NCBI RefSeq assembly: GCF_018860805.1
Contig: NZ_JAHKQR010000003.1
Coordinates: 310,001 to 374,000 of the forward strand
Source of the DNA: Aestuariibacter sp. A3R04
GTDB lineage: Bacteria; Pseudomonadota; Gammaproteobacteria; Enterobacterales; Alteromonadaceae
DNA: 64,000 nt
Direction: 5' to 3'
Shown: one piece after another, positions 56,395-64,000 of the stretch
Layout: each line of letters begins with the position of its first letter
Position numbering within the stretch: position 1 is the first letter of the stretch
Notes under the pieces: generated by a model
The model's database searches: none
What the model saw: the letters and a program-made list of their open reading frames with translations, nothing else
Told to the model about the DNA's origin: nothing
Position numbers and translations under genes: made by a program

Positions 56395-58752
56395 ATGCAT
56401 CAAGATTCCCCAAACGACTCCTGGGCAATTAAATTTGCTCAATTCATAAAGCGATTCGGAACATTAAAGCTCAGTATAGTGTTCGTCGTCGTTACGCTGG
56501 TGTTCACCCTTGTTGGTTCTTATGTAATAAGAGTTGCTTTGGGTTATGAAGTACAGCCTGATGATTTTATTATCGCTGTGGTACTCACTATGATATCTGC
56601 GCCCTGGGTACTGTATTTTTTGAGTGAACTAGTTAAGCAGTTGGAAAATTCACGCACAAATTTAAAAGAAGTGGTCAGCCAGCTTGAACACCTACGCGAA
56701 GAAGACGTGTTTTTGAACCGCGAGTTGCAAAGTAACATCCGACAACTCAATCACGAAATGGAGCAGCGTCGTAAAGCCCAGGAAGAGCGGGAAGCCGTTT
56801 TTAAAGATTTGGAAAAAGAAATTGTCGAGAAATCTCATTCTGAACAACAGGCCCGGCATTTGTCCACGTTGCTCCGGTCGATCATTGATGCCTCTCCAGA
56901 TTTAATTTACTACCGCAATGAAGAAGGGCGTTTTGCAGGCTGTAACCGCATAGCAGAAATGTTGACAGGAAAAACGGAAGAAGAATTGGTTGGGCTGACT
57001 CTACACGACGTCTTCGAAGAGGATTTGGCCAGTCAAATCGTTGCATCTGACCACGAAGTACTGGAAACCAACGCCAGTATGACGGAAGAACTATGGCTGC
57101 GGTTTGCAGATGGACGTCGCCGTTACTTCGAAATGAAACGCGTCCCGTTTTTCGACAACGAAGGCACTCGTTTGGGGCTGCTGGCATTTGGTCGTGATAT
57201 GACGGAAAGAAAACAGGCTGAAAATGCCGCGGCGAAGGCCAGTACCGATAAAACCCGGTTTATTGCCACCATTTCTCACGAATTGCGAACGCCTCTAAAT
57301 GGTATTGTGGGCCTGAGCCGAATGCTAAGGGATACAGACTTAACGGATGAGCAATTTAGCTGGGTGAGTACTATTTACGCCAGTGCTATTACACTGGGGA
57401 ATATCTTTAACGATATTATTGACTTAGATAAGCTAGACAGGGATAAGCTCGAGCTCAGTCTGAAAACCGTTTCACTGCGGGATTTTACCCAGGAATTGGC
57501 TAGCATTATTCGATTACTGGCGGCAGATAAGTCGCTGGAACTTATTACTAATATTGAAGAGCCGTTGCCTCAGTTGGTTGAAGTGGACGGCACGCGGTTA
57601 AGACAGATCCTTTGGAATATTCTGTTTAATGCGGTGAAGTTTACGCAGAAGGGTAACGTGAGTCTTAGCGTTTCAGCCACCCCAGCCAAAGACGATATGA
57701 CAATAGTTACATACATTGTCGAGGATACCGGCGTAGGGATCCCAGACAGTGAAATCGAAAAAATCTTCGCCATGTATTATCAGGTTGATCACCCTGACCA
57801 CCAGTCTGCCACGGGAACAGGTATTGGTCTGGCTATCTGTAAACAAATGGTAGATTTAATGAACGGGGAAATCCGTGTCTCCAGTGAAGTGGGTCATGGC
57901 ACCCGTTTTGAAATTGAATTGCCGTTGCAGATATCCAAGCGTCCCATGCAGGTTTCGAAACTTCTGGTTACAGATTTAAATATTTTGCTGGTAGAAGATA
58001 TTGAGCTGAATGTTATGGTAGCTAAAGCGTTGCTGGAGAAGCTGGGTCAAACTGTCGATGTTGCGATGACCGGCCAGGAAGCTATCGACAAAGCAAGAGA
58101 GAATCAATACGACCTAATTTTGTTGGATATTCAGTTACCCGATATGACAGGGTTCGACGTTGCAAACACCCTTAGAGACGAAGATCTGGTGATGGGAACG
58201 CCTATGGTAGCTTTAACGGCAAATGTGATCAAAAAGCGGGAAGAGTATTTGCAAAATGGCATGGATGATGTCATTGCCAAGCCTATTAAGAAAAGTCGCG
58301 TAATTGAGGTCTTTAACAGTTTGTTCACCGAGCCTGCCGCACCGCTTCACACCGAGGTAGAAAAGAAACCGAAAAGTGACAACAGCAAAGCCCTGTCGAA
58401 TATTCTCGATATGGAACTGCTGCAAATGCTGGTAGACACTATAGGTGAAGATATGGTGCGGGCAAGCGTCAAGGTATTCCAGGAGAAAATGCCTGAATAC
58501 ATGGAGATCCTGCAACTGAGTTTAAGCGCGGATGAAAAATCAGAGGTGTGTTCTCAAGCGCACAAAATTAAGGGCGCTGCAGGTTCAGTGGGTTTAGCCA
58601 GGGTCCAGCGGATAGCAAATCAGATCCAACAAGGCGATCACCCCGCATGGTGGCAAAATGTACACGATTGGGTTGAAGAATTGCAGATGGCAGTGGGTCA
58701 CGACATGAAATCACTTCACGAATGGATTAACTCACAGATGATTGACGATTAG
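56395..58752 (+). CDS. arcB: Aerobic respiration control sensor kinase ArcB
   Basis: Tripartite hybrid kinase that senses quinone redox state and phosphorylates ArcA. Two transmembrane helices (about 26-50 and 58-76), leucine-zipper-like coiled coil, PAS domain (about 155-275), HisKA with ISHELRTPLNG near 294, HATPase (DTGVGIP, GTGIGLAI), receiver (LLDIQLPDM, Asp near 578) and C-terminal HPt (AHKIKGAAGSVG, His near 723). All three phosphotransfer sites are intact; 785 residues is normal. arcA is not in the window. Downstream gene 9 nt away may be coupled. Confidence 0.92.
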   Translation: MHQDSPNDSWAIKFAQFIKRFGTLKLSIVFVVVTLVFTLVGSYVIRVALGYEVQPDDFIIAVVLTMISAPWVLYFLSELVKQLENSRTNLKEVVSQLEHLREEDVFLNRELQSNIRQLNHEMEQRRKAQEEREAVFKDLEKEIVEKSHSEQQARHLSTLLRSIIDASPDLIYYRNEEGRFAGCNRIAEMLTGKTEEELVGLTLHDVFEEDLASQIVASDHEVLETNASMTEELWLRFADGRRRYFEMKRVPFFDNEGTRLGLLAFGRDMTERKQAENAAAKASTDKTRFIATISHELRTPLNGIVGLSRMLRDTDLTDEQFSWVSTIYASAITLGNIFNDIIDLDKLDRDKLELSLKTVSLRDFTQELASIIRLLAADKSLELITNIEEPLPQLVEVDGTRLRQILWNILFNAVKFTQKGNVSLSVSATPAKDDMTIVTYIVEDTGVGIPDSEIEKIFAMYYQVDHPDHQSATGTGIGLAICKQMVDLMNGEIRVSSEVGHGTRFEIELPLQISKRPMQVSKLLVTDLNILLVEDIELNVMVAKALLEKLGQTVDVAMTGQEAIDKARENQYDLILLDIQLPDMTGFDVANTLRDEDLVMGTPMVALTANVIKKREEYLQNGMDDVIAKPIKKSRVIEVFNSLFTEPAAPLHTEVEKKPKSDNSKALSNILDMELLQMLVDTIGEDMVRASVKVFQEKMPEYMEILQLSLSADEKSEVCSQAHKIKGAAGSVGLARVQRIANQIQQGDHPAWWQNVHDWVEELQMAVGHDMKSLHEWINSQMIDD

Positions 58753-58761
58753 GAACAAGCA

Positions 58762-59301
58762 ATGGAAGGCGTGGCGTTTTCGAACCAGCAAGTGGGAATG
58801 AATAAATTACCTGAAATAGAGCATCAGCTTTTTGAGCCGCTATCGCCAGCATACCGAAAACTCAATCTCATGGTGACAACTGTGATTTTTAGTGTTTTGG
58901 CGTTGTTGGTCTCTGCTATTCGCTTTCAGCCTTTTGTTGAATTACCGGAACCGCTGAAGTTCGCATACCCAATTGTTCTGGGAGGAATACTGGGTATTGG
59001 TACGCTGTCTTTTATGTACCACTGGTTTGCTGATAAACGTATTTTGTACGCCCTTAGGGAACAGGATTTGTCTTTGCAAAAAGGACTCTTTTTTCGCAGT
59101 CTCGCGTGTCAACCCGTGCTTCGCATACAACACATTGAACTCAAGCGAGGGCCATTAGACCGCTTGGTTGGCCTGGCTAAGTTACAGGTGTTTTCGGCGG
59201 GCGGCGCGGGACATACCTTTGAAATTCCCGGCCTCGCGGTGTCGCAGGCACAAAAAATCAGGCAATTTATTTTGGCGCACAAGGATGTGGGCGCTCGTTA
59301 A
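58762..59301 (+). CDS. YdbS-like bacterial PH-domain membrane protein
   Basis: A 179-residue protein with two transmembrane helices (about 35-55 and 67-88) and one bPH2 (DUF304) domain (ILYALREQDLSLQKGLFFRSLACQPVLRIQHIELKRGPLDRLVGLAKLQVFSAGG). Typical partner of a YdbT-like protein, which follows with a 1-codon ATGA-type overlap. Function of the pair is not established. Confidence 0.82.
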   Translation: MEGVAFSNQQVGMNKLPEIEHQLFEPLSPAYRKLNLMVTTVIFSVLALLVSAIRFQPFVELPEPLKFAYPIVLGGILGIGTLSFMYHWFADKRILYALREQDLSLQKGLFFRSLACQPVLRIQHIELKRGPLDRLVGLAKLQVFSAGGAGHTFEIPGLAVSQAQKIRQFILAHKDVGAR

Positions 59302-60875
59302 TGAACGATGTCAATGCAGCAGAACAGTGCTCTGATAGCGGCAGTTGGCGGCGTTTGTCACCCATTGCCATTGTGTATTTTATTGTGTCGAACATCATTC
59401 AGTTTGTCCGCCAGTTTATTGTGGTTATTTCTGCTTTGGCCTATTCGGCTTCTACTGCCGAGCTACAGAACACTGCTTACTTCGTACCTGTTGTTAGTGC
59501 GTTGTTGCTGTCTACGGTTGTCAGTGGCGTGCTTAGCTATTGGTTTTATCAGTATCGCATTCGTCAGCAACACGTTGAAATTCGCTCCGGTGTCATAAAG
59601 CGCAGAAATATTAATTTGCCTTTTTGGCGAATTCAAAACGTGAAAATCCTCCGGCCGTTCTACTACCGCATCACCGATTACGTCGTGATGGTACTCGATA
59701 CAGCCGGTTCGGCAGACGAAGAAGCCAAGATTGTGGCAGTATCGTCTGGTTATGCGCAGCGACTCAAGCAGCAGATATTGTTAACGACTTCGCAATCTTT
59801 GCAACAAGATCATTGTGATCGCCCGGGTGATTCTTCGCCCGCAGAGGCGGGAAGAGAACAGGCCCACTTCGACGAAACGGTGATAAACCGCCGCAGCGTG
59901 ACAGATTTGATTCTGCATGGCCTGACAAACAACCGAGTTTGGATCATCATGGGAGCCCTGGCCCCTTTTTACGATGATATTGCCGGTGGAATTTACGGTT
60001 ATATCGACAAGCTTGGTTTGTCACTGGATGCGTTGGTCGTTGACGAGCATGTCGCATGGTGGCAGTTGTCGTTATACGTCATTACTATGATGGTATTGGT
60101 ATTGGCGATGATGGCATCGGTGTCTGTGATTGGATCTATATTTACCTATTACAACTTTACTCTTAGTCGCACCGCCGACCGGTATATACGTCGGTCAGGT
60201 TTGTTTTCTCAGCAAGAAGTCAGCATGCGCGAGAGCCGGGTACAGAAAGTCGCGATCAAGCAGGATTGGCTCGATTACCTCCTCGGGCGGGCAAATTTCT
60301 TTTTTGAACAAAATAAAACCGGAGATAGACAAGAGCAGGAGTTGAGCGCGTCCAATAAAATGCTGGTTCCGTCAGTTACCGAAAGTGAAGCCCGATTTTT
60401 GGCAGCGGATATTATGCCCGGCAACGCAACGTACGAGGCTCACTATAAGCCTATCAGCATTCGTTTTGTCACTCGTTATTTCTTCCTCGCTGTTATACCA
60501 CTGTTTGCAAGCCTGACTGTAGCCGGGTTTCAACGGGAGGGGATTGCGATCTTATTGGTGAGTATTCCGGTTTCTTTGCTGTTACAAGCGCTCATATACT
60601 GCCGTTGGCGGCGTTGGGGCTACCATATCGACAATCGATATCTTTATGTTCGAAAAGGGATTATTGGAATCGACAGATATTGTTTTGAACTGCACAAGGT
60701 GCAGCAGGTTGTGGTGACTCAAAGTGTGTTGATGCAACGCAGAAGTTTGGCCAACGTTCGATTTGTATTGGCCAGTGGCGACGTGAGTATTCCCTTTCTT
60801 CCACAAGAAGATGCGTATTCGTTGGCAAATAGTGTCTTGCTGGAAGTCGAAACCCAACGTCGTTCTTGGATGTAG
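59301..60875 (+). CDS. YdbT-like protein with repeated bacterial PH domains
   Basis: A 524-residue membrane protein carrying three bPH2 (DUF304) regions separated by paired hydrophobic helices: a first near 90-160 (VEIRSGVIKRRNINLPFWRIQNVKIL), a second near 290-350 (RYIRRSGLFSQQEVSMRESRVQKVAI) and a third near 440-510 (RYLYVRKGIIGIDRYCFELHKVQQV). Operon with the ydbS-like gene. Convergent with the next gene by 4 nt. Possibly envelope-associated; the role is unknown. Confidence 0.82.
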   Translation: MNDVNAAEQCSDSGSWRRLSPIAIVYFIVSNIIQFVRQFIVVISALAYSASTAELQNTAYFVPVVSALLLSTVVSGVLSYWFYQYRIRQQHVEIRSGVIKRRNINLPFWRIQNVKILRPFYYRITDYVVMVLDTAGSADEEAKIVAVSSGYAQRLKQQILLTTSQSLQQDHCDRPGDSSPAEAGREQAHFDETVINRRSVTDLILHGLTNNRVWIIMGALAPFYDDIAGGIYGYIDKLGLSLDALVVDEHVAWWQLSLYVITMMVLVLAMMASVSVIGSIFTYYNFTLSRTADRYIRRSGLFSQQEVSMRESRVQKVAIKQDWLDYLLGRANFFFEQNKTGDRQEQELSASNKMLVPSVTESEARFLAADIMPGNATYEAHYKPISIRFVTRYFFLAVIPLFASLTVAGFQREGIAILLVSIPVSLLLQALIYCRWRRWGYHIDNRYLYVRKGIIGIDRYCFELHKVQQVVVTQSVLMQRRSLANVRFVLASGDVSIPFLPQEDAYSLANSVLLEVETQRRSWM

Positions 60876-60879
60876 CGTG

Positions 60880-61443
60880 TTACGCTCTCGCTACAGGGTT
60901 ACTCAATGCAGATACATCGAGTGACGCCAGCCAGCCCATAGTGCGTTGAACGAGGCTCCTGTTGGCCCTGTTAAACAAAGGGAGGTGGTTGTGTAGCCAA
61001 TGGGCGAGCAGAGTTTCATCAGCCTCTTCACTGGCTTCAGCCGCCATCCCCAGTACAAATAAATCAGCCAACGCAATAGTCTGCTCCGCCGCATTGGCTT
61101 TGCAGATTTCCCGAGTTTGAATGGCTGACAAAGTGTCGGGTGAGAGTTGGTCCGGAAGGTTCAACCTAGCGATTTGATCAACTGTACGCGCCACTTTTTT
61201 ACCAAAAAACAGTCCTATTTCATCAATATCCGTGTAGCGGTCGCGATGGGAGCGGAGTAACCATGCCACCGCCAGCATTTCGCGATTGTGGGGCAGCTTA
61301 CTCAGTTCTGCAGCCAGTGCTTTGGGCTGATCGACAAAGCTCTCACCAGTATGACGGCGAAAATGACCGGCGAGGGCGTACTTTCTCGCCGTAAAAAGCG
61401 CTGCGGACGACACGTAATCATCTTCAACTAAAATGGTTTGCAT
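60880..61443 (-). CDS. Degenerate RelA/SpoT-type HD-domain protein
   Basis: A 187-residue helical protein. The first 100 residues follow the (p)ppGpp-hydrolase HD_4 pattern: ARKYALAGHFRRHTGESFVDQP (where hydrolases have H-x-G-Q-x-R ... PYxxHP) and REMLAVAWLLRSHRDRYTDIDEIGLFFGKKVARTVDQIARL (hydrolases have LLHDxxEDT ... FG ... VA). The metal-binding HD pair is replaced by RSHRD-like residues, so hydrolysis is unlikely. No synthetase domain follows. ATG at 61443 follows AGAGG. The family call is an inference. Confidence 0.5.
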   Translation of the reverse strand: MQTILVEDDYVSSAALFTARKYALAGHFRRHTGESFVDQPKALAAELSKLPHNREMLAVAWLLRSHRDRYTDIDEIGLFFGKKVARTVDQIARLNLPDQLSPDTLSAIQTREICKANAAEQTIALADLFVLGMAAEASEEADETLLAHWLHNHLPLFNRANRSLVQRTMGWLASLDVSALSNPVARA

Positions 61444-61548
61444 GGAAATTCCTCTTACCTGCAATGTGTTAGTTACGTCATCAGCCTGACGTGCAGTGCA
61501 AGAGGTAGTTCAAAAAACGTGCCTGTTTATTAGCCGAATTTTTGACGT

Positions 61549-62559
61549 TTACTCAGCACGGGTGTCTGAAAATACAGAGAGCTTATGTAAATAGTCGGTT
61601 TTCTCCGGTTCAGTTAACCAGGAAACGGAAAATGCGTTTGCGGCCAGTGTCAGAATTTCGTCTTTGGTAAAGTTCCCTTCTTCTTGGAGCGCAATAAAAT
61701 TCTCATTGAGGTAGGCACGGAAATAGGCCGGATCATCGGAATTGATGGTGGCAAGCATACCCTTAGACAACATAGTTCTAATTTCCTGAGAAGTCAGAGA
61801 TTGCACCACAAAGCGATTTGATACCGGGCACACCGTTAGACCTAATTGGCGGGCTTTAATTTTATTGCACAGCGCATCGGATTCCAGCGCATTCACACCA
61901 TGGTCGATGCGATCTACCTGAATGTCGTCAAGTACCTGCCCAATATGCTCAAGAGTATTTTTCTGATTAACGTCACAGTGCATGGTGAGTTTCAGTCCCC
62001 ATTTCCTGGCGAGGGCGAACACCTCTTTAAACTTGACCGGGGGGTTGTTGTATTCGTCTGAATCGAGGCCTACACCAACTAACCAATCTATATAGGGCTT
62101 TGCCATAAGCAAATGCTCCATGGCTGAATCTGCAGACATATCGCGCAGGAAGCACAGGATTAGCTTCGACTTTATGCCCAGTTTTTCCTGCGCGGCAACC
62201 TGAGCGTTGTGAATGCCAGTAATTACCGTTTCAAAGGCAACGCCGCGGGTAGTATGGCCTTGGGGATCAAAAAACAATTCTGCATAGACAATGTTTTGCG
62301 ATGCCGCTTTTTCAAGATATGCCCAGGTCAGGTCAAAAAAGTCTGACTCTTCTTGTAACACGCTCATTCCGGCGTAATAGATCTTGAGAAAAGAGGGAAG
62401 ATCGTGAAAGTCATAAGCCGCAATGAGCGCTTCAGGTGTTTCAAAGGGCAGGGATATGCCATTTTTCTCTGCCAGGGAAAAACTCAGTTCGGGTTCTAAT
62501 GTCCCTTCCAAGTGAACGTGGAGTTCTGCTTTTGGCATGTTTTCTATAAAGTTGCGCAT
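61549..62559 (-). CDS. add: Adenosine deaminase
   Basis: Zinc enzyme converting adenosine to inosine in purine salvage; related to adenine deaminases. 336 residues from ATG at 62559. Metal ligands in HVHLEGT (about 14-20), HCDVNQKN with catalytic His, and NSDDPAYF (Asp) near 270. GHV- and DHGVNALES are the substrate-side elements. A longer frame to 62604 lacks a start signal. Confidence 0.9.
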   Translation of the reverse strand: MRNFIENMPKAELHVHLEGTLEPELSFSLAEKNGISLPFETPEALIAAYDFHDLPSFLKIYYAGMSVLQEESDFFDLTWAYLEKAASQNIVYAELFFDPQGHTTRGVAFETVITGIHNAQVAAQEKLGIKSKLILCFLRDMSADSAMEHLLMAKPYIDWLVGVGLDSDEYNNPPVKFKEVFALARKWGLKLTMHCDVNQKNTLEHIGQVLDDIQVDRIDHGVNALESDALCNKIKARQLGLTVCPVSNRFVVQSLTSQEIRTMLSKGMLATINSDDPAYFRAYLNENFIALQEEGNFTKDEILTLAANAFSVSWLTEPEKTDYLHKLSVFSDTRAE

Positions 62560-62709
62560 GGCTATTGTCCTGTGGGTGGTAGCTGTCTTAGAACGAATAA
62601 GCAAGTTTAATACCCTTGCAGAGGGAAGGACACCATGCCTGACAACCGCCAGAAATCAAGGCATTCCCGTTAGTACCCAATATGCAAATAATGCGCAGAA
62701 GAGCACCAA

Positions 62710-62742
62710 CACAAAAGCGCACTAAAAGAGTGCGCTTTTGTG
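62710..62742. terminator. Bidirectional terminator between add and prpF
   Basis: CACAAAAGCGCACT and AGTGCGCTTTTGTG are perfect 14-nt arms around AAAAG. It can end prpF on the minus strand. Confidence 0.8.
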
Positions 62743-62758
62743 CCATAAGGTGTACCGA

Positions 62759-63955
62759 TTATTCTATCTTTTCGTTGTAGATAGGCTCGTCGGGAATGCA
62801 TACGCGACCTTCCATTAGCACGCGAGCACTGCGACTCATCGACACTCTTTCAATGCGCCAGATACCATTTTCCTGCTTCGCTTTAGCGCCAACTTTAAGC
62901 GTGCCTGACGGATGGCCAAATATCACTTCAGTGCGTTTACCCCCACCGGCGGCGAGGTTGACAAGCGTACCTGGAATGGCGGCAGCTGAACCGATGGCAA
63001 CGGCGGCGGTGCCCATCATAGCGTGATGCAGTTTTCCCATAGACAGCGCTCTAACATTCAGGTGAATATCCTGCTTTGCAATGGCTTTTCCACTGGACGC
63101 AACATAATCTGCAGGCGCACTTACAAAGGCCACTTTGGGCGTATGTTGACGGCTGGCGGCCTCGCTGATGTTTTCTATCAGGCCCATTTTTAACGCACCG
63201 TAAGCGCGAATGGTTTCGAATGTCGACAGCGCCCTATTGTCACCATTGATATCTTCCTGACACTCTGTTCCCCGATAACCGATGTCAGTTGCATTCAGAA
63301 AAATAGTGGGGATCCCAGCGTCAATCAATGTGGCTTTTACGGTGCCAACGCCCGGCACGTTCAGTTCGTCGATAAGATTGCCGGTGGGAAACATATCGCC
63401 GTCGCCATCGGCAGGATCAACGAATTCAACTTTTACTTCTGCGGCTGGGAACGTAACTCCATCCAGTTCGAAATCGCCGGTTTCCTGCACCATTCCCTGG
63501 TTAATGGGAACGTGGGCAATGATGGCTTTACTGATATTGGTTTGCCAAATTCGCACGGTCGCGATGCCATTTTCCGGCACGCGAGCCGGGTCTATCAAAC
63601 CCTGGCTAATAGCAAAGGCTCCCACGGCGGCGGTGAGGTTGCCACAATTGCCGGACCAGTCAACAAATGGCTTGTCGATGGCAACTTGCCCAAATGTATA
63701 ATCGACGTCGTACCCTTCTCGTTTGCTCTTCGCAAGGATAACGGTTTTACTTGTGCTGGATGTCGCGCCGCCCATGCCGTCCGTGTGTTTGCCGTAGGGA
63801 TCCGGGCTGCCAATAACGCGAAGTAAAATGGCATCTCTTACCGGCCCAGGCACCTGCGCTGCAGGTGGTAGATCGGTGACGTTAAAGAATACGCCTTTAC
63901 TTGTGCCACCGCGGATATAGGTAGCGGATATTTTTCGTTGTGGTGCAAATGACAT
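62759..63955 (-). CDS. prpF: 2-methylaconitate cis-trans isomerase PrpF
   Basis: Isomerase of the 2-methylcitrate cycle of propionate catabolism that follows AcnD. 398 residues with RGGTSKGVFFNVTDLP, DGMGGATSSTSKT, WSGNCGNLTAAVGAFAI and the C-terminal GHPSGTL typical of the PrpF/DUF453 family. The gene starts 1 nt after the acnD stop; AGGAG lies within the end of acnD, so coupling is probable. Confidence 0.94.
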   Translation of the reverse strand: MSFAPQRKISATYIRGGTSKGVFFNVTDLPPAAQVPGPVRDAILLRVIGSPDPYGKHTDGMGGATSSTSKTVILAKSKREGYDVDYTFGQVAIDKPFVDWSGNCGNLTAAVGAFAISQGLIDPARVPENGIATVRIWQTNISKAIIAHVPINQGMVQETGDFELDGVTFPAAEVKVEFVDPADGDGDMFPTGNLIDELNVPGVGTVKATLIDAGIPTIFLNATDIGYRGTECQEDINGDNRALSTFETIRAYGALKMGLIENISEAASRQHTPKVAFVSAPADYVASSGKAIAKQDIHLNVRALSMGKLHHAMMGTAAVAIGSAAAIPGTLVNLAAGGGKRTEVIFGHPSGTLKVGAKAKQENGIWRIERVSMSRSARVLMEGRVCIPDEPIYNEKIE

Positions 63956-63956
63956 A

Positions 63957-64000
63957 TCACACTCCTGCTGTCTCTTCCGCTTGCAGAAAATCTTTGGCGA
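63957..64000 (-). CDS. acnD: C-terminus of a gene upstream of prpF, likely acnD (partial)
   Basis: The last 13 codons on the minus strand before the stop at 63957-63959 read AKDFLQAEETAGV; the gene runs off the window. Position directly upstream of prpF, and the usual acnD-prpF order, point to the Fe-S 2-methylcitrate dehydratase AcnD. The residue sequence alone is too short for identification. Confidence 0.55.
   Translation of the reverse strand, partial: AKDFLQAEETAGV

Overview
The window looks like a chromosomal segment of a marine gammaproteobacterium of the Alteromonadaceae (Alteromonas-like). The basis is gene content and order: lptFG diverging from pepA-holC-valS, glnA / DUF4124 protein / glnL-glnG, mtnN-cobD, an arcB phosphorelay kinase, erpA, gltBD and an acnD-prpF edge. 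Most genes are ordinary housekeeping genes, tightly packed on both strands.

Layout. 1-1236: a terminator and an MscS-type channel. About 1330-6720: a decayed accessory block on one side of a tRNA-Leu(CAA) gene (6785-6871, minus strand). It holds truncated IS5, IS30 and IS3 transposases, a serine recombinase without its N-terminus, a pseudogene with an internal stop, a secreted DUF4124/HExxH protein, a second solitary IS30-type end, a possible integron attC-like site and an IS4-family transposase. 7075-9163: TonB-dependent receptor with a Fur box. 9233-17007: RDD protein, lptGF, pepA-holC-valS. 17039-22287: a PotD-like Tat-secreted binding protein with a hybrid histidine kinase, then an SPFH protein with a ribbon-helix-helix protein and a striking tandem operator. 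22355-25792: anchored surface protein, rraB, plsC, and an HPt/HD-GYP fusion. 25851-30710: the nitrogen regulon core (ntrC, ntrB, DUF4124 protein, glnA) with NtrC boxes and a sigma-54 promoter. 30967-41851: typA, lone receiver, patB-like, Nramp-like, hemJ, ClC, erpA, GST and others. 41937-49319: mepM-like, tyrS, GNAT, DUF2721, rhodanese, cobD, mtnN, DUF2726. 49493-55393: gltD and gltB. 55394-56394: a long gap with a possible 20-residue peptide gene that has its own Shine-Dalgarno sequence and terminator. 56395-64000: arcB, ydbS/ydbT-like PH proteins, a degenerate RelA/SpoT-HD-like protein, add, prpF and the tail of acnD.

How the genes work together. glnA, glnL/glnG and gltBD form the ammonium-assimilation system (GS/GOGAT plus the NtrBC control pair). 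Signalling is unusually dense: two hybrid kinases, NtrBC, a lone receiver, and an HPt domain fused to HD-GYP that could serve the hybrid kinase lacking its own HPt (inference). The most interesting items are the SPFH/RHH module with two palindromic 8-bp sites spaced one helical turn apart, the binding-protein/hybrid-kinase pair, the HPt-HD-GYP fusion, the peptide gene upstream of arcB, and the Nramp homologue without the canonical metal-site residues. I did not find a clearly new defence or CRISPR system.
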